A stretch of DNA of 64,000 nucleotides, from contig JBEDTR010000017.1 of NCBI GenBank assembly GCA_040119125.1, positions 1 through 64,000 on the forward strand. The letters are read 5' to 3'. Numbering within the stretch: position 1 is the first letter of the stretch; the number at the start of each line of letters is the position of its first letter. The notes beneath the pieces were generated by a model. That model was not told the origin of the DNA and did not search any database. It saw only the letters and a program-made list of their open reading frames with translations. The translations under genes and the position numbers were made by a program. The stretch comes from Pacificitalea sp040119125. Its GTDB lineage: Bacteria > Pseudomonadota > Alphaproteobacteria > Rhodobacterales > Rhodobacteraceae. Below are positions 17,893 through 27,196 of this stretch, piece by piece.

Positions 17893-18789
17893 TCAAGCGG
17901 CACCTTCTAGTCGTTCCAACTCTGCCCTGATCTCGCCCACCATCAAGGCAGCCACGCGCGACATCCTGTGCACACGGCGATCATCGGCATGGCGGATCAG
18001 CCAAAAGGCACGTTTCAGCGTGCTGTCGCGGGGCAGCACCGGGATCAGTTCCGGCCCGGCAGGCATGGCAAATCCGTGCACCATCGCCAGCCCCGCGCCC
18101 TGCCGCGCCCAGTTGAATTGCACCGATACGGAATTCGATGCCAGATCGACGCGGGAGACGCCGATTTCTGACAGGTAATCCAATTCCTTGTCGAAAATCA
18201 TGTCGGGAATATAGCCGATGATGCGATGGTTTTTCACATCGTCAAGCGTCGCGAGGGGCGGCGCGTTGTCGAGATAGGCGCGGCTGGCGGCAAGATGCAG
18301 CCGGTAATCCGCGATCTTCTGCACCGTGACGCGCCCGGCTGTAGGGGCCGACACGCCGATGGCCATATCAGCCTCGCGCCGGTTGAGGTTGAACAGCCGC
18401 GGCAGGGCGACGATCTGCAGTTCCAGTTCGGGATGAGCAACCCCGATCCGGCTAAGCACCTGTGGCAGCAGGAAATTGGCGCAGCCATCAGGGGCACCGA
18501 CGCGGATCACGCCGGACAGACGCTCCCCCTGCCCGCGCACTGCATCTTCGGCGGCCAGCGCGGCTTGTTCCGCGGCCTGCGCATGGGGCAGCAGACGCTC
18601 CCCCGCGCCGCTGAGCGCGTAACCTTGTGGGGATTTGACGAAAAGCGGCGCGGTCAGCGCCTCCTCCAGCCGGGCGATGCGGCGGCCCACCGTGGCGGGG
18701 TCCATGCCCAGCACGGCCCCTGCCGCAGACAGGCTGCCGCCCCGCGCCACGGACAGGAAAATGCGCAGGTCATCCCACGAAGCCTTCAT
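17893..18789 (-). CDS. LysR-family transcriptional regulator divergent from mmsA
   Basis: A 298-residue LysR regulator with an N-terminal winged helix (LRIFLSVARGGSLSAAGAVLG, then TVGRRIARLEEAL) and a C-terminal effector domain. I placed the start at 18789; the open frame runs much further upstream, across the intergenic region and into mmsA on the other strand, which is a high-GC artefact. The divergent layout with mmsA, with 108 bases between them, makes mmsA the likely target. The region includes a TGCAAAGATGCAA direct repeat. Confidence 0.85.
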   Translation of the reverse strand: MKASWDDLRIFLSVARGGSLSAAGAVLGMDPATVGRRIARLEEALTAPLFVKSPQGYALSGAGERLLPHAQAAEQAALAAEDAVRGQGERLSGVIRVGAPDGCANFLLPQVLSRIGVAHPELELQIVALPRLFNLNRREADMAIGVSAPTAGRVTVQKIADYRLHLAASRAYLDNAPPLATLDDVKNHRIIGYIPDMIFDKELDYLSEIGVSRVDLASNSVSVQFNWARQGAGLAMVHGFAMPAGPELIPVLPRDSTLKRAFWLIRHADDRRVHRMSRVAALMVGEIRAELERLEGAA

Positions 18790-18897
18790 CCTCGCACCCC
18801 TATTTTTGCAAAACCACTTTGGATCATTGCCGGTTCTCCCTGCAAAGATGCAAGGATAATGTGACCGCAGATACGCATCCCTACGGAGGTCGAGGAA

Positions 18898-20397
18898 ATG
18901 GAAGAGCTGTCCCACTGGATCGGCGGTCGTCACGTCAAAGGCACGTCGGGCCGTTTTGCCGATGTGATGAACCCCGCCACGGGCGAGGTGCAGGCCCGCG
19001 TGCCGCTTGCCAGCCAGTCCGAAATGGACGCCGCCGTCGCCGAAGCCGCCGCCGCGCAGCCCGCTTGGGCCGCGACCAACCCGCAGCGCCGCGCCCGCGT
19101 GATGATGAAATTCGTCGAGCTGCTGAACCGCGACATGGACAAGCTGGCCGAAGCCCTGTCGCGAGAGCATGGCAAGACCCTGCCCGATGCCAAAGGCGAT
19201 GTGCAGCGCGGGCTGGAGGTCGTGGAATTCTGCATCGGCGCGCCGCATCTGCTGAAAGGTGAATTCACCGACGCCGCCGGTCCGGGCATCGACATGTATT
19301 CCATGCGTCAGCCCGTGGGCGTCGCCGCTGGCATCACGCCCTTCAACTTCCCCGCCATGATCCCGCTATGGAAAATGGCGCCTGCGCTGGTCTGCGGCAA
19401 TGCCTTTATCCTCAAGCCGTCCGAGCGGGATCCGTCCGTGCCGATGATGCTGGCCGAGCTTTTGCAGGAGGCCGGTCTGCCCGATGGGCTGCTGCAGGTC
19501 GTCAATGGCGACAAGGAAGCCGTGGATGCGATCCTCGACAATGAGACCATCGCGGCAGTGGGCTTTGTCGGCTCCACGCCCATCGCGCAATATATCTATG
19601 CGCGCGGCTGTGCGGCGGGCAAGCGGGTGCAATGTTTCGGTGGTGCCAAGAACCACATGATCATCATGCCCGACGCCGATATGGATCAGGCAGCAGATGC
19701 GCTGGTGGGCGCAGGCTACGGGGCTGCGGGCGAACGCTGCATGGCGATTTCGGTCGCCGTGCCTGTGGGCGAAGAAACCGCAGACCGGCTGATCGAGAAG
19801 CTGGTGCCACGGATCGAAGCACTCAAAGTCGGCCCCTACACCGCTGGCGCGGATGTCGATTACGGCCCCGTTATCACCGCCCAAGCCCGCGACAAGATCC
19901 TCGGGCTGGTGCAATCCGGCATCGACCAAGGCGCGGAACTGGTCGTCGATGGCCGTGACTTCCGGCTGCAGGGCTATGAGGAGGGTTTCTTCGTCGGGGC
20001 GCATCTGTTCGACCGCGTGACGCCGGATATGGACATCTACCAGCAGGAGATCTTTGGCCCTGTCCTGTCGACGATCCGCGCCAAGACCTATGAGGAAGCG
20101 CTCGGCTACGCGATGGATCACGAGATGGGCAATGGCACGGCGATCTTCACCCGTGACGGCGACGCGGCGCGCGATTTCGCGGCGCGGGTCAATGTGGGCA
20201 TGGTCGGTATCAACGTCCCGATCCCCGTGCCGCTGGCCTATCATACCTTTGGCGGGTGGAAGAAATCCTCCTTCGGCGATCTCAACCAGCATGGTCCCGA
20301 TGCATTCCGGTTCTACACCCGGACCAAGACCGTGACGTCGCGCTGGCCCTCGGGCATCAAGGAAGGCGGCGAGTTCTCGATCCCGACGATGGAGTGA
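18898..20397 (+). CDS. mmsA: Methylmalonate-semialdehyde dehydrogenase (CoA-acylating)
   Basis: Oxidises methylmalonate or malonate semialdehyde to propionyl- or acetyl-CoA with NAD and CoA, in valine, inositol or beta-alanine catabolism. The 499-residue protein matches the family length. It has the catalytic cysteine in GAAGERCMAISVAVPVG (about residue 281) and the GVAAGITPFNFPAMIP cofactor region. ATG at 18898 follows ACGGAGGTCGAGGAA. Other valine-pathway genes are absent from the window. It ends just before a strong hairpin. Confidence 0.93.
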   Translation: MEELSHWIGGRHVKGTSGRFADVMNPATGEVQARVPLASQSEMDAAVAEAAAAQPAWAATNPQRRARVMMKFVELLNRDMDKLAEALSREHGKTLPDAKGDVQRGLEVVEFCIGAPHLLKGEFTDAAGPGIDMYSMRQPVGVAAGITPFNFPAMIPLWKMAPALVCGNAFILKPSERDPSVPMMLAELLQEAGLPDGLLQVVNGDKEAVDAILDNETIAAVGFVGSTPIAQYIYARGCAAGKRVQCFGGAKNHMIIMPDADMDQAADALVGAGYGAAGERCMAISVAVPVGEETADRLIEKLVPRIEALKVGPYTAGADVDYGPVITAQARDKILGLVQSGIDQGAELVVDGRDFRLQGYEEGFFVGAHLFDRVTPDMDIYQQEIFGPVLSTIRAKTYEEALGYAMDHEMGNGTAIFTRDGDAARDFAARVNVGMVGINVPIPVPLAYHTFGGWKKSSFGDLNQHGPDAFRFYTRTKTVTSRWPSGIKEGGEFSIPTME

Positions 20398-20410
20398 TCG
20401 GGCGCGCGGC

Positions 20411-21030
20411 TGGTTCAACCCGATACACATAAAGCGAAGAGCGCCCTCCCTCGGGCGGGCGCTTTGAAAGGCCTGTGGTCAACGATTTATCTCGTACGCC
20501 CCGAACGAGGGTTGTGCGGCGCGAGACATCGTCAAGGCGCCCTCCCGGTGGGGAGGGAGGGCGCGGGCCGGTGGCTGGTCGCCTCCGGCCCCAACAAGCT
20601 CAGCCCGTTACACTTGAAGCGAAGAGCGCCCTCCCTCGGGCGGGCGCTTTGAAAGGCCTGTGGTCAACGATTTATCTCGCAAGCCCCGGACGAGGGTTGT
20701 GCGGTGAATGACGGCACCAACGCGCCCTCCCGGGGGGAGGGAGGGCGCGGGCCTGAGGCTGGTCGCCTCCGGCCCCAACAAGCTCAGCCCGTTACACATG
20801 AAGCGAAGAGCGCCCTCCCTCGGGCGGGCGCTTTAAAAGGCCTGTAGTCGACGATTTATCTCGTAAGCCCCGGACGAAGGTTGTGCGGCGCATATCATCG
20901 CCAAAGCGCCCTCCCAAGCGGGAGGGAGGGCGCGGGCCTGAGGCTGGTCGCCTCCGGCCCGGCTGGTGCAACCCGATACACATGATGCGGAGAGCGCGGG
21001 CCGAGGCTAGTCGCCTCCGGCCCAGAGGGC
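20411..21030. repeat. 185-bp tandem repeat, about 3.4 copies, hairpin-rich
   Basis: A non-coding stretch of about 620 bases made of a unit repeated at 184-185-bp spacing; the core GAAGAGCGCCCTCCCTCGGG starts at 20436, 20621 and 20805, and a degenerate fourth copy starts near 20961. Each unit holds three inverted repeats: a terminator-like hairpin (GCGCCC...GGGCGC followed by TTT), a second GCGCCCTCCC/GGGAGGGAGGGCGC hairpin, and a GGGCC...GGCCC hairpin. Constant linkers include the GATTTATCTCG segment. No open frame is conserved between copies. Function unknown. The region between mmsA and the MarR gene holds nothing else I can name. Confidence 0.85.
20440..20465 (+). terminator. Terminator-like hairpin after mmsA (first repeat unit)
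   Basis: AGCGCCCTCCC pairs with GGGCGGGCGCT, with one wobble and a tight loop, followed by TTT. It lies 43 bases after the mmsA stop. The same hairpin recurs once per unit in the tandem repeat. Confidence 0.6.
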
Positions 21031-21108
21031 GAAACCGATCGGAACCCTGCCCCCGTGGGTCAGGATGACCGCCAGCCGGAGGCTGATCGCCAGCCCCCAT
21101 TCACCCCC

Positions 21109-21561
21109 TCAGCTCAGCCGGGCGAGCAGCTTGAGGAACGTGCGCCGCTCGCTCGCGCTGAGCGGGTCGAGGGTGCGGGCGGTGACTTCCTTGGCCTGCT
21201 CCACTGCCTTATTCACCAATGCCACGCCTTCCGCCGTCAAGGACACGAGGTGGCGGCGGCGGTCGGTCGGGTCGGGATCGGTGCGCAACAGGCCCCGGCC
21301 AATCAGCCGGTCCACCACGCCCTTGGTCGTCGCGCCGTCCATCGCCACCGAGCGGCCCAGCAGGTTCTGAGACAGCGGGCCATCCTCCGCCAACCGGTAG
21401 ATCACCGAAAACTGGGTCGCGGTCAGACCCCCCGACACGACCTCGGCAAAGATTGTCGCGTTGCGCTGATAGGCCTTGCGCAGCAGAAAGCCCACTTGCT
21501 CGTCGAGCACATACCCATGCTCTGCACTGGTCCGGGCGCGATTTTCGCCGTCGTCGCTCAC
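21109..21561 (-). CDS. MarR-family transcriptional regulator
   Basis: A 150-residue winged-helix regulator. The core runs QFSVIYRLAEDGPLSQNLLGRSVAMDGATTKGVVDRLIGRGLLRTDPDPTDRR in order (quoted in pieces: helix, recognition helix TTKGVVDRLIGRGLL, wing DPDPTDRRRH). GTG at 21561 is preferred because AGGAG lies seven bases upstream; a TTG two codons earlier is too close to it. It is on the same strand as and downstream of the Liv operon. MarR proteins often respond to aromatic acids, so it may regulate the adjacent catabolic cluster; that is inference. Confidence 0.85.
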   Translation of the reverse strand: MSDDGENRARTSAEHGYVLDEQVGFLLRKAYQRNATIFAEVVSGGLTATQFSVIYRLAEDGPLSQNLLGRSVAMDGATTKGVVDRLIGRGLLRTDPDPTDRRRHLVSLTAEGVALVNKAVEQAKEVTARTLDPLSASERRTFLKLLARLS

Positions 21562-21687
21562 AATCAATCTCCTACAGCTGTCATGGAAGCGTTTCCGAAA
21601 AAACCGGCGAGTTCAAGAATATACGCTCGACCTTTCTACGTAGGCATAGATCTGCATCCGTGGCGCATCGCCAAGCGCCTGCGCGGC

Positions 21688-22389
21688 TTACACGGCGAGA
21701 TAGGCGTCGCGGATTTCCGGGCTGGCCTCCAGCGCGGCGAAACTGTCGTCGAACTTCACCTCGCCGCCCTCGATGATGATGGCGCGATCAGCCACGGCGC
21801 GGGCGAAATGCAGGTTCTGCTCGGAAATCATCACCGTCAGCCCTTCGGCCTTCAGCTTCAGGATGGTGGCGGCCATCTGTTCGACGATCACTGGGGCGAT
21901 GCCCTCCGACGGCTCATCCAGCAGCAGCAGGTTCGGATTGCCCATCAGCGTGCGGGCGATGGTCAGCATCTGCTGTTCGCCCCCCGACATGGCCTTACCT
22001 TGATTGCGGCGCCGCTCGGCAAGGTTGGGGAAGATCTCGAACAGCTGTTCCACCGTCCAATGCGGCGCGCCATCGCGGGCGGGCTGGCGGCCCACCTCCA
22101 GATTTTCCAGCACCGTCAGCGCGCCAAAAATGCGCCGTTCTTCGGGGACATAGCCGACCCCGGCCTTGGCTGCGCGAAACGCGGGCAGGCCCACCAGATC
22201 GCGGCCCTGAAACATCACCCGACCTGACCGCGGGCGGACCAGTTGAATGATGGATTTCATCGTCGTGGTCTTGCCCGCCCCGTTGCGGCCCAAAAGCGCG
22301 ACGACCTCGCCGCGTTCCACCTTCAGGCTCAGATCGCTGAGGATATGAGCCTTGCCGTAGAAGCTGTTGATGCGGTCTACCTCAAGCAT
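21688..22389 (-). CDS. livF: Branched-chain-type ABC importer, ATPase subunit LivF
   Basis: A 233-residue ABC ATPase of the LivF/UrtE group. Walker A is GRNGAGKTTT (about residue 38), the signature is MSGGEQQM (about 135) and Walker B is LLLLDEPSEG. Its ATG overlaps the livG stop by eight bases. It is the last gene of the import operon. Because LivHM, LivG and a binding protein are adjacent, this forms a full importer; the cluster context suggests an organic acid or N-heterocycle rather than leucine. Confidence 0.92.
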   Translation of the reverse strand: MLEVDRINSFYGKAHILSDLSLKVERGEVVALLGRNGAGKTTTMKSIIQLVRPRSGRVMFQGRDLVGLPAFRAAKAGVGYVPEERRIFGALTVLENLEVGRQPARDGAPHWTVEQLFEIFPNLAERRRNQGKAMSGGEQQMLTIARTLMGNPNLLLLDEPSEGIAPVIVEQMAATILKLKAEGLTVMISEQNLHFARAVADRAIIIEGGEVKFDDSFAALEASPEIRDAYLAV

Positions 22390-23164
22390 GGTCGGCCTCC
22401 TTGAACAAAGTCCCGCCGCCCAGATAGACCTCCTGCACCTGCGGATTGGCCCGCACCGCCGCCGCGTCGCCATCGGCGATCAGCTGGCCGCGATTGAGCA
22501 CCATGATGTGATGGGCATGGGCGAAAACAACATCCATGTCATGCTCGGTAAACAGCACGCTCACGCCCTGCTCGCGCACGATATCGGCGGTCAGTTGCAT
22601 CAACTCGATCCGCGCCGAAGGGGCCATGCCGGCGGTGGGCTCATCCATCAGCAGGAGCCGGGGCCGATGGGTCAGCGCGATGGCCAGTTCCAGCCGCTTG
22701 AGATCGCCATAGGCAAGGATCGAACAGGGCCGATCCGCCTGCGCCTGCATTCCCACGGTGGCGAGGAATTCCATCGCCTCCTCGCGGTAGAGCTTCCACG
22801 CATAGGGCGCGACGGAAAACACCCGCCGATGGTGCGAGATCAGCGCCATCTGCACGTTTTCGACCACCGACATGGATTGATAGGTGCCGGTGATTTGAAA
22901 CGTCCGCCCAACGCCCAGCCGCCAGATCTGACGCGGTTTCAGCCCGGTGATCGCCCGCCCGTCGAAAGTCACGGTGCCGCGCGTCGGCTTCAATTGCCCC
23001 ATGAGCATGTTGAAACAGGTGGATTTGCCCGCGCCATTCGGGCCGATCAGGGCCTTCAGCTCCCCCGGTGCGACATCGAAGGACACATCATTGACGGCAA
23101 GAAACCCGTCATAGGATTTGGTCAGGTTTTCGACCCGCAGGATCGGTTCACGGATGGGATCCAT
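22382..23164 (-). CDS. livG: Branched-chain-type ABC importer, ATPase subunit LivG
   Basis: A 260-residue ABC ATPase. Walker A is GPNGAGKSTC and Walker B is LLLMDEPTAG. The signature motif is the variant LAYGDLKRLEL in place of the usual LSYGEQRRLE; this is common in Liv-type systems for non-amino-acid substrates, but I cannot verify that here. The start at 23164 (MDPIREPIL) follows immediately on the stop of the permease gene, so the genes are coupled. Confidence 0.92.
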   Translation of the reverse strand: MDPIREPILRVENLTKSYDGFLAVNDVSFDVAPGELKALIGPNGAGKSTCFNMLMGQLKPTRGTVTFDGRAITGLKPRQIWRLGVGRTFQITGTYQSMSVVENVQMALISHHRRVFSVAPYAWKLYREEAMEFLATVGMQAQADRPCSILAYGDLKRLELAIALTHRPRLLLMDEPTAGMAPSARIELMQLTADIVREQGVSVLFTEHDMDVVFAHAHHIMVLNRGQLIADGDAAAVRANPQVQEVYLGGGTLFKEADHA

Positions 23165-23165
23165 G

Positions 23166-25025
23166 TCAGGCCTCCTCACGCGATTTGATCAGCCCCAACC
23201 GGGCGGCGATGCGGCGCGTGGTGCCGACGATGCCTTCGGGGAAGAGGATCACCACGGCGATGATGACGGTGCCGAGGATCAGACGCCAATATTCCAACCG
23301 GGTCAGCCAATCCTCGACCGTGGCAAGGAACGCCGCCCCAACGACACCACCGGCAAGGGTTTTGACCCCGCCGAGGAAGACCACGATCAGCGCGTCAAAG
23401 CTTTTCTCGATCTCAAGCTCATTGGGGAAGATCGAGCCTTTGGCAAAGACGAAAAGCCCGCCCGCCAGACCGGCCATGACGCCCGCCAGCGCGAAGGCCA
23501 TGAATTGCACCTTCTTGACGTCGATGCCCATCGCTTCGGCCTGACGCGGGCTGTCGCGCCCGGCGCGCAGCGCATAGCCGAACGGCGCGTGGATGACATG
23601 GCGCAGCGCGATGATCCCGCCCGCGCCCACGATCAGGGTGAACAGGTAATAGGTCGTCGTGCCCGACAGCCAATCAGCGGGCCAGATGTTGATCAGCCCG
23701 TCATCGCCGCGCGTGACCTGCCGCCATTGAAACGCCAACGACCAGACCAACTGACTGAACGCCAGCGTCAGCATGGCGAAATAAACCCCCGACAACCGAA
23801 TGCAGAACCAGCCGATCATCAGCGCCAGCAGACCGGCTGCCAGCGGTGCGAAGAGGAACGCCAGTTCCATCGGCGTGTCGGTCCAATAGACCAGCAGCGC
23901 CGCCGCATAGGCCCCGCCGCCGAAGAATGCGGCATGGCCGAAGCTCACCAGCCCGCCGGTGCCAAGGATGAAATGCAGCGAGGCTGCGAACAGGGCGAAA
24001 ATGATGATGTCGGTGAGCAAAATCAGCACGAAGGGCTCGGCCACCAGCGGCAGCAGCGCCAACGCCGCCAGCAGCCCCGCGATCACCAGCCGCCCGGTCA
24101 GATTGTAGGGGCGGATGGGTTCTTCGGGGCGGCCAACCTGACCATGTTCGCCCGCGACTTCCTCGCGGCCCAGCAGGCCATAGGGGCGGATGATGAGCAC
24201 GATCGCCATCACCACGAACATCAGCACCAGCGTCGATTGCGGCAGGTAGGTCACGCCGAACACGTTAAGCACCGAGATCAGCACCGCCGCAATGAAGGCC
24301 CCAGGCAGCGATCCCATGCCGCCGATCACCACCACCACAAAGACCGACCCGATGATGTTGAAATCCATCAACAAATCCGCGCCGCCCTTGGGCAACTGGA
24401 TCGCCCCGCCCAGACCCGCCAGCGCGGAGCCAAGCGCGAAGACGCCGGTGAACAGCCACGCCTGATTGACGCCAAGCGCGCCGACCATCTCGCGGTCCTG
24501 CGTCGCGGCGCGGACCAGAACGCCCAGCCGGGTGCGGGTGATGAGCCACCAGAGCGCCAGCAGGATCACCGGGGTGATCGCGATCAGCACAATGTCGTAT
24601 TTCGGGATCGGCTCGCCAAATATCCGCCAGACGCCACGCAGGCCGGGTGCGCGCGGGCCGAGCTTATCCTCAGCGCCGAACACCATAAGTGCCAGATCCT
24701 GAATGACGAGGATCACGCCGAAGGTGGCGACCAGTTGGAACAGCTCTGGCGCTTTGTAGATCGGGCGCAGCACCACGATTTCCACCAGCGCGCCGATCAG
24801 CCCCACGGCCAGCCCGGACAGCAGGATCGCGCCCCAGAACCCGACATGGCCGGGCAGCACATCCATAAAGGTGATGCCGATATAGGCGCCCAGCATGTAG
24901 AAACTGCCATGGGCAAAATTCACGATCCGGGTCACGCCAAAGATCAGCGACAGGCCGGAGGCCACGAGGAACAGCGCAGCCGCATTGGCGAGCCCGGTCA
25001 GGAGCTGTGCGAAGAAGAAGGCCAT
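23166..25025 (-). CDS. Fused LivH-LivM permease of ABC importer
   Basis: A 619-residue inner-membrane permease in which the two halves of the usual heterodimer are joined. Residues 1 to about 290 are LivH-like (GLSLIFGVTRIVNFAHGSFYMLGAY near the start). From about residue 320 the protein is LivM-like (GLVSFGHAAFFGGGAYAAAL, then FGYALRAGRDSPRQAEAMG). A charged linker around residues 290-315 (REEVAGEHGQVGRPEEP) joins them. Fused LivHM proteins are known in alphaproteobacteria. About 145 bases containing a hairpin separate it from the upstream binding-protein gene. Confidence 0.92.
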   Translation of the reverse strand: MAFFFAQLLTGLANAAALFLVASGLSLIFGVTRIVNFAHGSFYMLGAYIGITFMDVLPGHVGFWGAILLSGLAVGLIGALVEIVVLRPIYKAPELFQLVATFGVILVIQDLALMVFGAEDKLGPRAPGLRGVWRIFGEPIPKYDIVLIAITPVILLALWWLITRTRLGVLVRAATQDREMVGALGVNQAWLFTGVFALGSALAGLGGAIQLPKGGADLLMDFNIIGSVFVVVVIGGMGSLPGAFIAAVLISVLNVFGVTYLPQSTLVLMFVVMAIVLIIRPYGLLGREEVAGEHGQVGRPEEPIRPYNLTGRLVIAGLLAALALLPLVAEPFVLILLTDIIIFALFAASLHFILGTGGLVSFGHAAFFGGGAYAAALLVYWTDTPMELAFLFAPLAAGLLALMIGWFCIRLSGVYFAMLTLAFSQLVWSLAFQWRQVTRGDDGLINIWPADWLSGTTTYYLFTLIVGAGGIIALRHVIHAPFGYALRAGRDSPRQAEAMGIDVKKVQFMAFALAGVMAGLAGGLFVFAKGSIFPNELEIEKSFDALIVVFLGGVKTLAGGVVGAAFLATVEDWLTRLEYWRLILGTVIIAVVILFPEGIVGTTRRIAARLGLIKSREEA

Positions 25026-25123
25026 CGAAAGGGATCTCGTCTGTCAGGGCGGGCAGGTCAGGCAGATATTAGATGCGACGGCGCAGCATTTGCGGGCGGG
25101 AGGTCCGCGAAAGGCAGGCCCAC

Positions 25124-25155
25124 GGCGCGGATCGGCGGCGCGCGATGTCCGCGCC
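25124..25155 (-). terminator. Intercistronic stem-loop between binding protein and permease genes
   Basis: GGCGCGGA pairs with TCCGCGCC around a 16-base GC-rich loop that can itself fold. It lies 15 bases after the stop of the substrate-binding protein gene. There is no T-run, so it is more likely an attenuating or mRNA-stabilising structure that keeps the binding protein in excess than a full terminator. Confidence 0.4.
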
Positions 25156-25170
25156 GCCGAAAGATGCGGC

Positions 25171-26394
25171 TTACTCAGCCGGGCGCATTTCCGACACTTC
25201 GGCGTCGGGGGGCATGTAGCTGCCGGGGTCTTTATATTCCCAATCCACCATCACACCTTTGCCGTCGCGCAAATCGATGGTGCCCACATAGGCGCCCAGC
25301 GTCGACTGGTTGTCGATGGCGCGGTAGGAAATATCGCCCACGGGCGTGCCCGGCACGTCGAGATCCTCAAACGCGGCCAGCAGCGCATCGGTGTCCGTCG
25401 ACCCGGCGGCGTTGATGAGCGCGCCCACGGTCTGCGCGGTCATGTAACCCACCAGCGAGCCAAGCTTGGGGTCTTCGCCCATCGCCTCTTGGTAATCCGC
25501 GACAAAGGCACCGCCATTGTCGTCGCCCAGATCATACCAAGGGTAGCCGGTGACATACCAACCGACCGGGGCTTCGTCGCCCAGCGGATCGAGGTATTCC
25601 GGCTCCCCGGTCAGCAGGCCATAGACGTCCCGCCCGTCGAACAGGCCGCGATCCGTGCCTTGGCGCACGAATTTCGCCAAATCGGTGCCGAAGGTCACGT
25701 TGAAGATCGCGTCAGGCTTAGCGCGTTCAATGGCCTGAACCTCCGCCCCGGCATCGATGTTGAAGAGCGCGGGCCATTGTTCGGCGACGAATTCGACCTC
25801 AGGCTTCAGCCGCTTGAGGTTTTCCTTGAAGGCCGCGACCGCGTCGGTGCCATAGGCGTAATTCGGCGCGATGGTGGCATAGGTCACGGCATCGGTCTTG
25901 GCCGCTTCTTCGGCCAGCATCGCCGCCTGCACCCAGGTCGAGGTGCGCAGCCGGTAGGTGTAGGGATTGCCCGAGGACCAGATCAGCGTATCGGCCAGAG
26001 GCTCCGACGCGAGGTAGAGATAGCCCTTCTCGGCGGCGAATGAGCTGATGGCGAGGCCGACATTCGACAGGATGGAGCCGGTCAGCATCACCGCATCTTC
26101 GCGCGTCATCAGTTCTTCGGCGATCTTCACGGCCTCGCCGGGATCGCCCTGATCGTCGCGGAAGATGAATTCCAGCGGCCGTCCCATCACGCCACCCTCA
26201 GCGTTGATCTGGTCTACGGCCAGTTCGATCCCCTTGCGATAAGGATCAGCAAAGGCCGCCAGACGTTTGAAATGATTGATTTCCCCGACCTTCACGGGCG
26301 CGCCCTCTGCGGCTTGGGCGAAGGCCGCGGGGGCGGTGACGGACAAAGCCGCCACAGCGGCACCGGCCACAGCCAGTTTGCGTAGCATCTTCAT
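25171..26394 (-). CDS. Periplasmic substrate-binding protein of Liv-type ABC importer
   Basis: A 407-residue type 1 periplasmic binding protein. A signal peptide ends at about residue 27 (TAPAAFAQA). The mature part starts with VKVGEINHFKRLAAFADPYRKGIELAVDQIN, followed by the usual GRPLEFIFRDDQGDP segment. ATG at 26394 is preceded by CAGGAG. It leads the livHM-G-F genes and would fix the substrate of the importer; the ligand cannot be read from sequence. The genes upstream on the same strand are catabolic, so their substrate is the best guess. Confidence 0.9.
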   Translation of the reverse strand: MKMLRKLAVAGAAVAALSVTAPAAFAQAAEGAPVKVGEINHFKRLAAFADPYRKGIELAVDQINAEGGVMGRPLEFIFRDDQGDPGEAVKIAEELMTREDAVMLTGSILSNVGLAISSFAAEKGYLYLASEPLADTLIWSSGNPYTYRLRTSTWVQAAMLAEEAAKTDAVTYATIAPNYAYGTDAVAAFKENLKRLKPEVEFVAEQWPALFNIDAGAEVQAIERAKPDAIFNVTFGTDLAKFVRQGTDRGLFDGRDVYGLLTGEPEYLDPLGDEAPVGWYVTGYPWYDLGDDNGGAFVADYQEAMGEDPKLGSLVGYMTAQTVGALINAAGSTDTDALLAAFEDLDVPGTPVGDISYRAIDNQSTLGAYVGTIDLRDGKGVMVDWEYKDPGSYMPPDAEVSEMRPAE

Positions 26395-26578
26395 TGAATT
26401 GTCTCCTGTTGGTCTGGACTTTGCATGCCGGGTTGATCCCGATCAATGTATGGCAGCGCCCCGCGTGAAACGGAAGCGTGCGGTGCACCCTGCGTCAAGT
26501 GCGGTCGTCTGAGGGGTGATTTGTGCCGGGATTTTCCTCATTTTCCGTGCTCTAGGAATTTCGCGCGGCGGGCGTAGG

Positions 26579-27196
26579 TTAGCGTAGCCCGTCTTCGCCC
26601 GTGACCTGATCGTGTCGCAGCCCGCCCACGCGCGCCAGTGGCCGACCGCCGAGCGCCAGCCCCACGGCCACGAGTATCTCGCCGGCACGGGGCGCGTCGG
26701 ATATCCGCACCTCCATACCGTCGAAATGCGATCGCACATAGGCCGCGTCCTTGTGGCCCATCGGCAGATCGAGAACCTGCCCCGGCCCGCCCATACGCTT
26801 GGTCGAGGGGATAAGCGCGCGCCCGCCCCCGATCACGGCGCGCAGCGGGGCGCCCATGGATGGATGCAGCAAGGCAGCGGCATGTTCCCATTCGCCATCC
26901 TCGCCTACCATCGCGGATTTGCCATAGCCCTGCACCGCATCGGGCGCGCAGTTGAGCGTTTCCAGTGCGGCGCGCGCCAACAGATCCCCCAGCGCCGCGC
27001 CAAGGTCGATCAGCGGCGTCAGGTCCGGCACAAACCGCCCGGCAAAGGGATTGGCGATGACGGCGGCGGCAAGCGCGCGGGTCGCAGGCGGATTGACCGC
27101 CTGCCCCATCTCACGCTCCGTGCGCTCGACCTGCGTGACCAGTTTCCTGATGCCCAGATCCCGCGCCCGTGCGCCCATCTGCGCCGCCATGTGCAT
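26579..27196 (-). CDS. DUF1185 'amino acid synthesis' family protein, copy 2
   Basis: A 205-residue protein of family DUF1185 (PF06684). A solved member is reported to have a chorismate-mutase-like fold, and no reaction is established. Shared blocks with its neighbour are VIANPFAGR, VQGYGKSAMVG, GGGRALIPSTKRMGGPG, AYVRSHFDGMEV and RPLARVGGL. Its ATG overlaps the stop of copy 1 (ATGA). The two copies differ clearly in sequence and probably make a hetero-oligomer or act on successive intermediates (inference). Confidence 0.85.
   Translation of the reverse strand: MHMAAQMGARARDLGIRKLVTQVERTEREMGQAVNPPATRALAAAVIANPFAGRFVPDLTPLIDLGAALGDLLARAALETLNCAPDAVQGYGKSAMVGEDGEWEHAAALLHPSMGAPLRAVIGGGRALIPSTKRMGGPGQVLDLPMGHKDAAYVRSHFDGMEVRISDAPRAGEILVAVGLALGGRPLARVGGLRHDQVTGEDGLR

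Noticed and set aside
18790..19248. N-terminal extension of the LysR gene into mmsA
   Set aside because: It would cover the divergent promoter and another gene; the family start is at 18789.
20411..21030. CRISPR array at the tandem repeat
   Set aside because: The unit is 185 bp and contiguous with no unique spacers; there are no cas genes.
23118..25415. Long plus-strand frame opposite livHM (765 codons), rich in His, Gln, Asp and Arg
   Set aside because: It is the antisense shadow of a high-GC transporter gene; composition is implausible and the minus-strand permease has clear domains.
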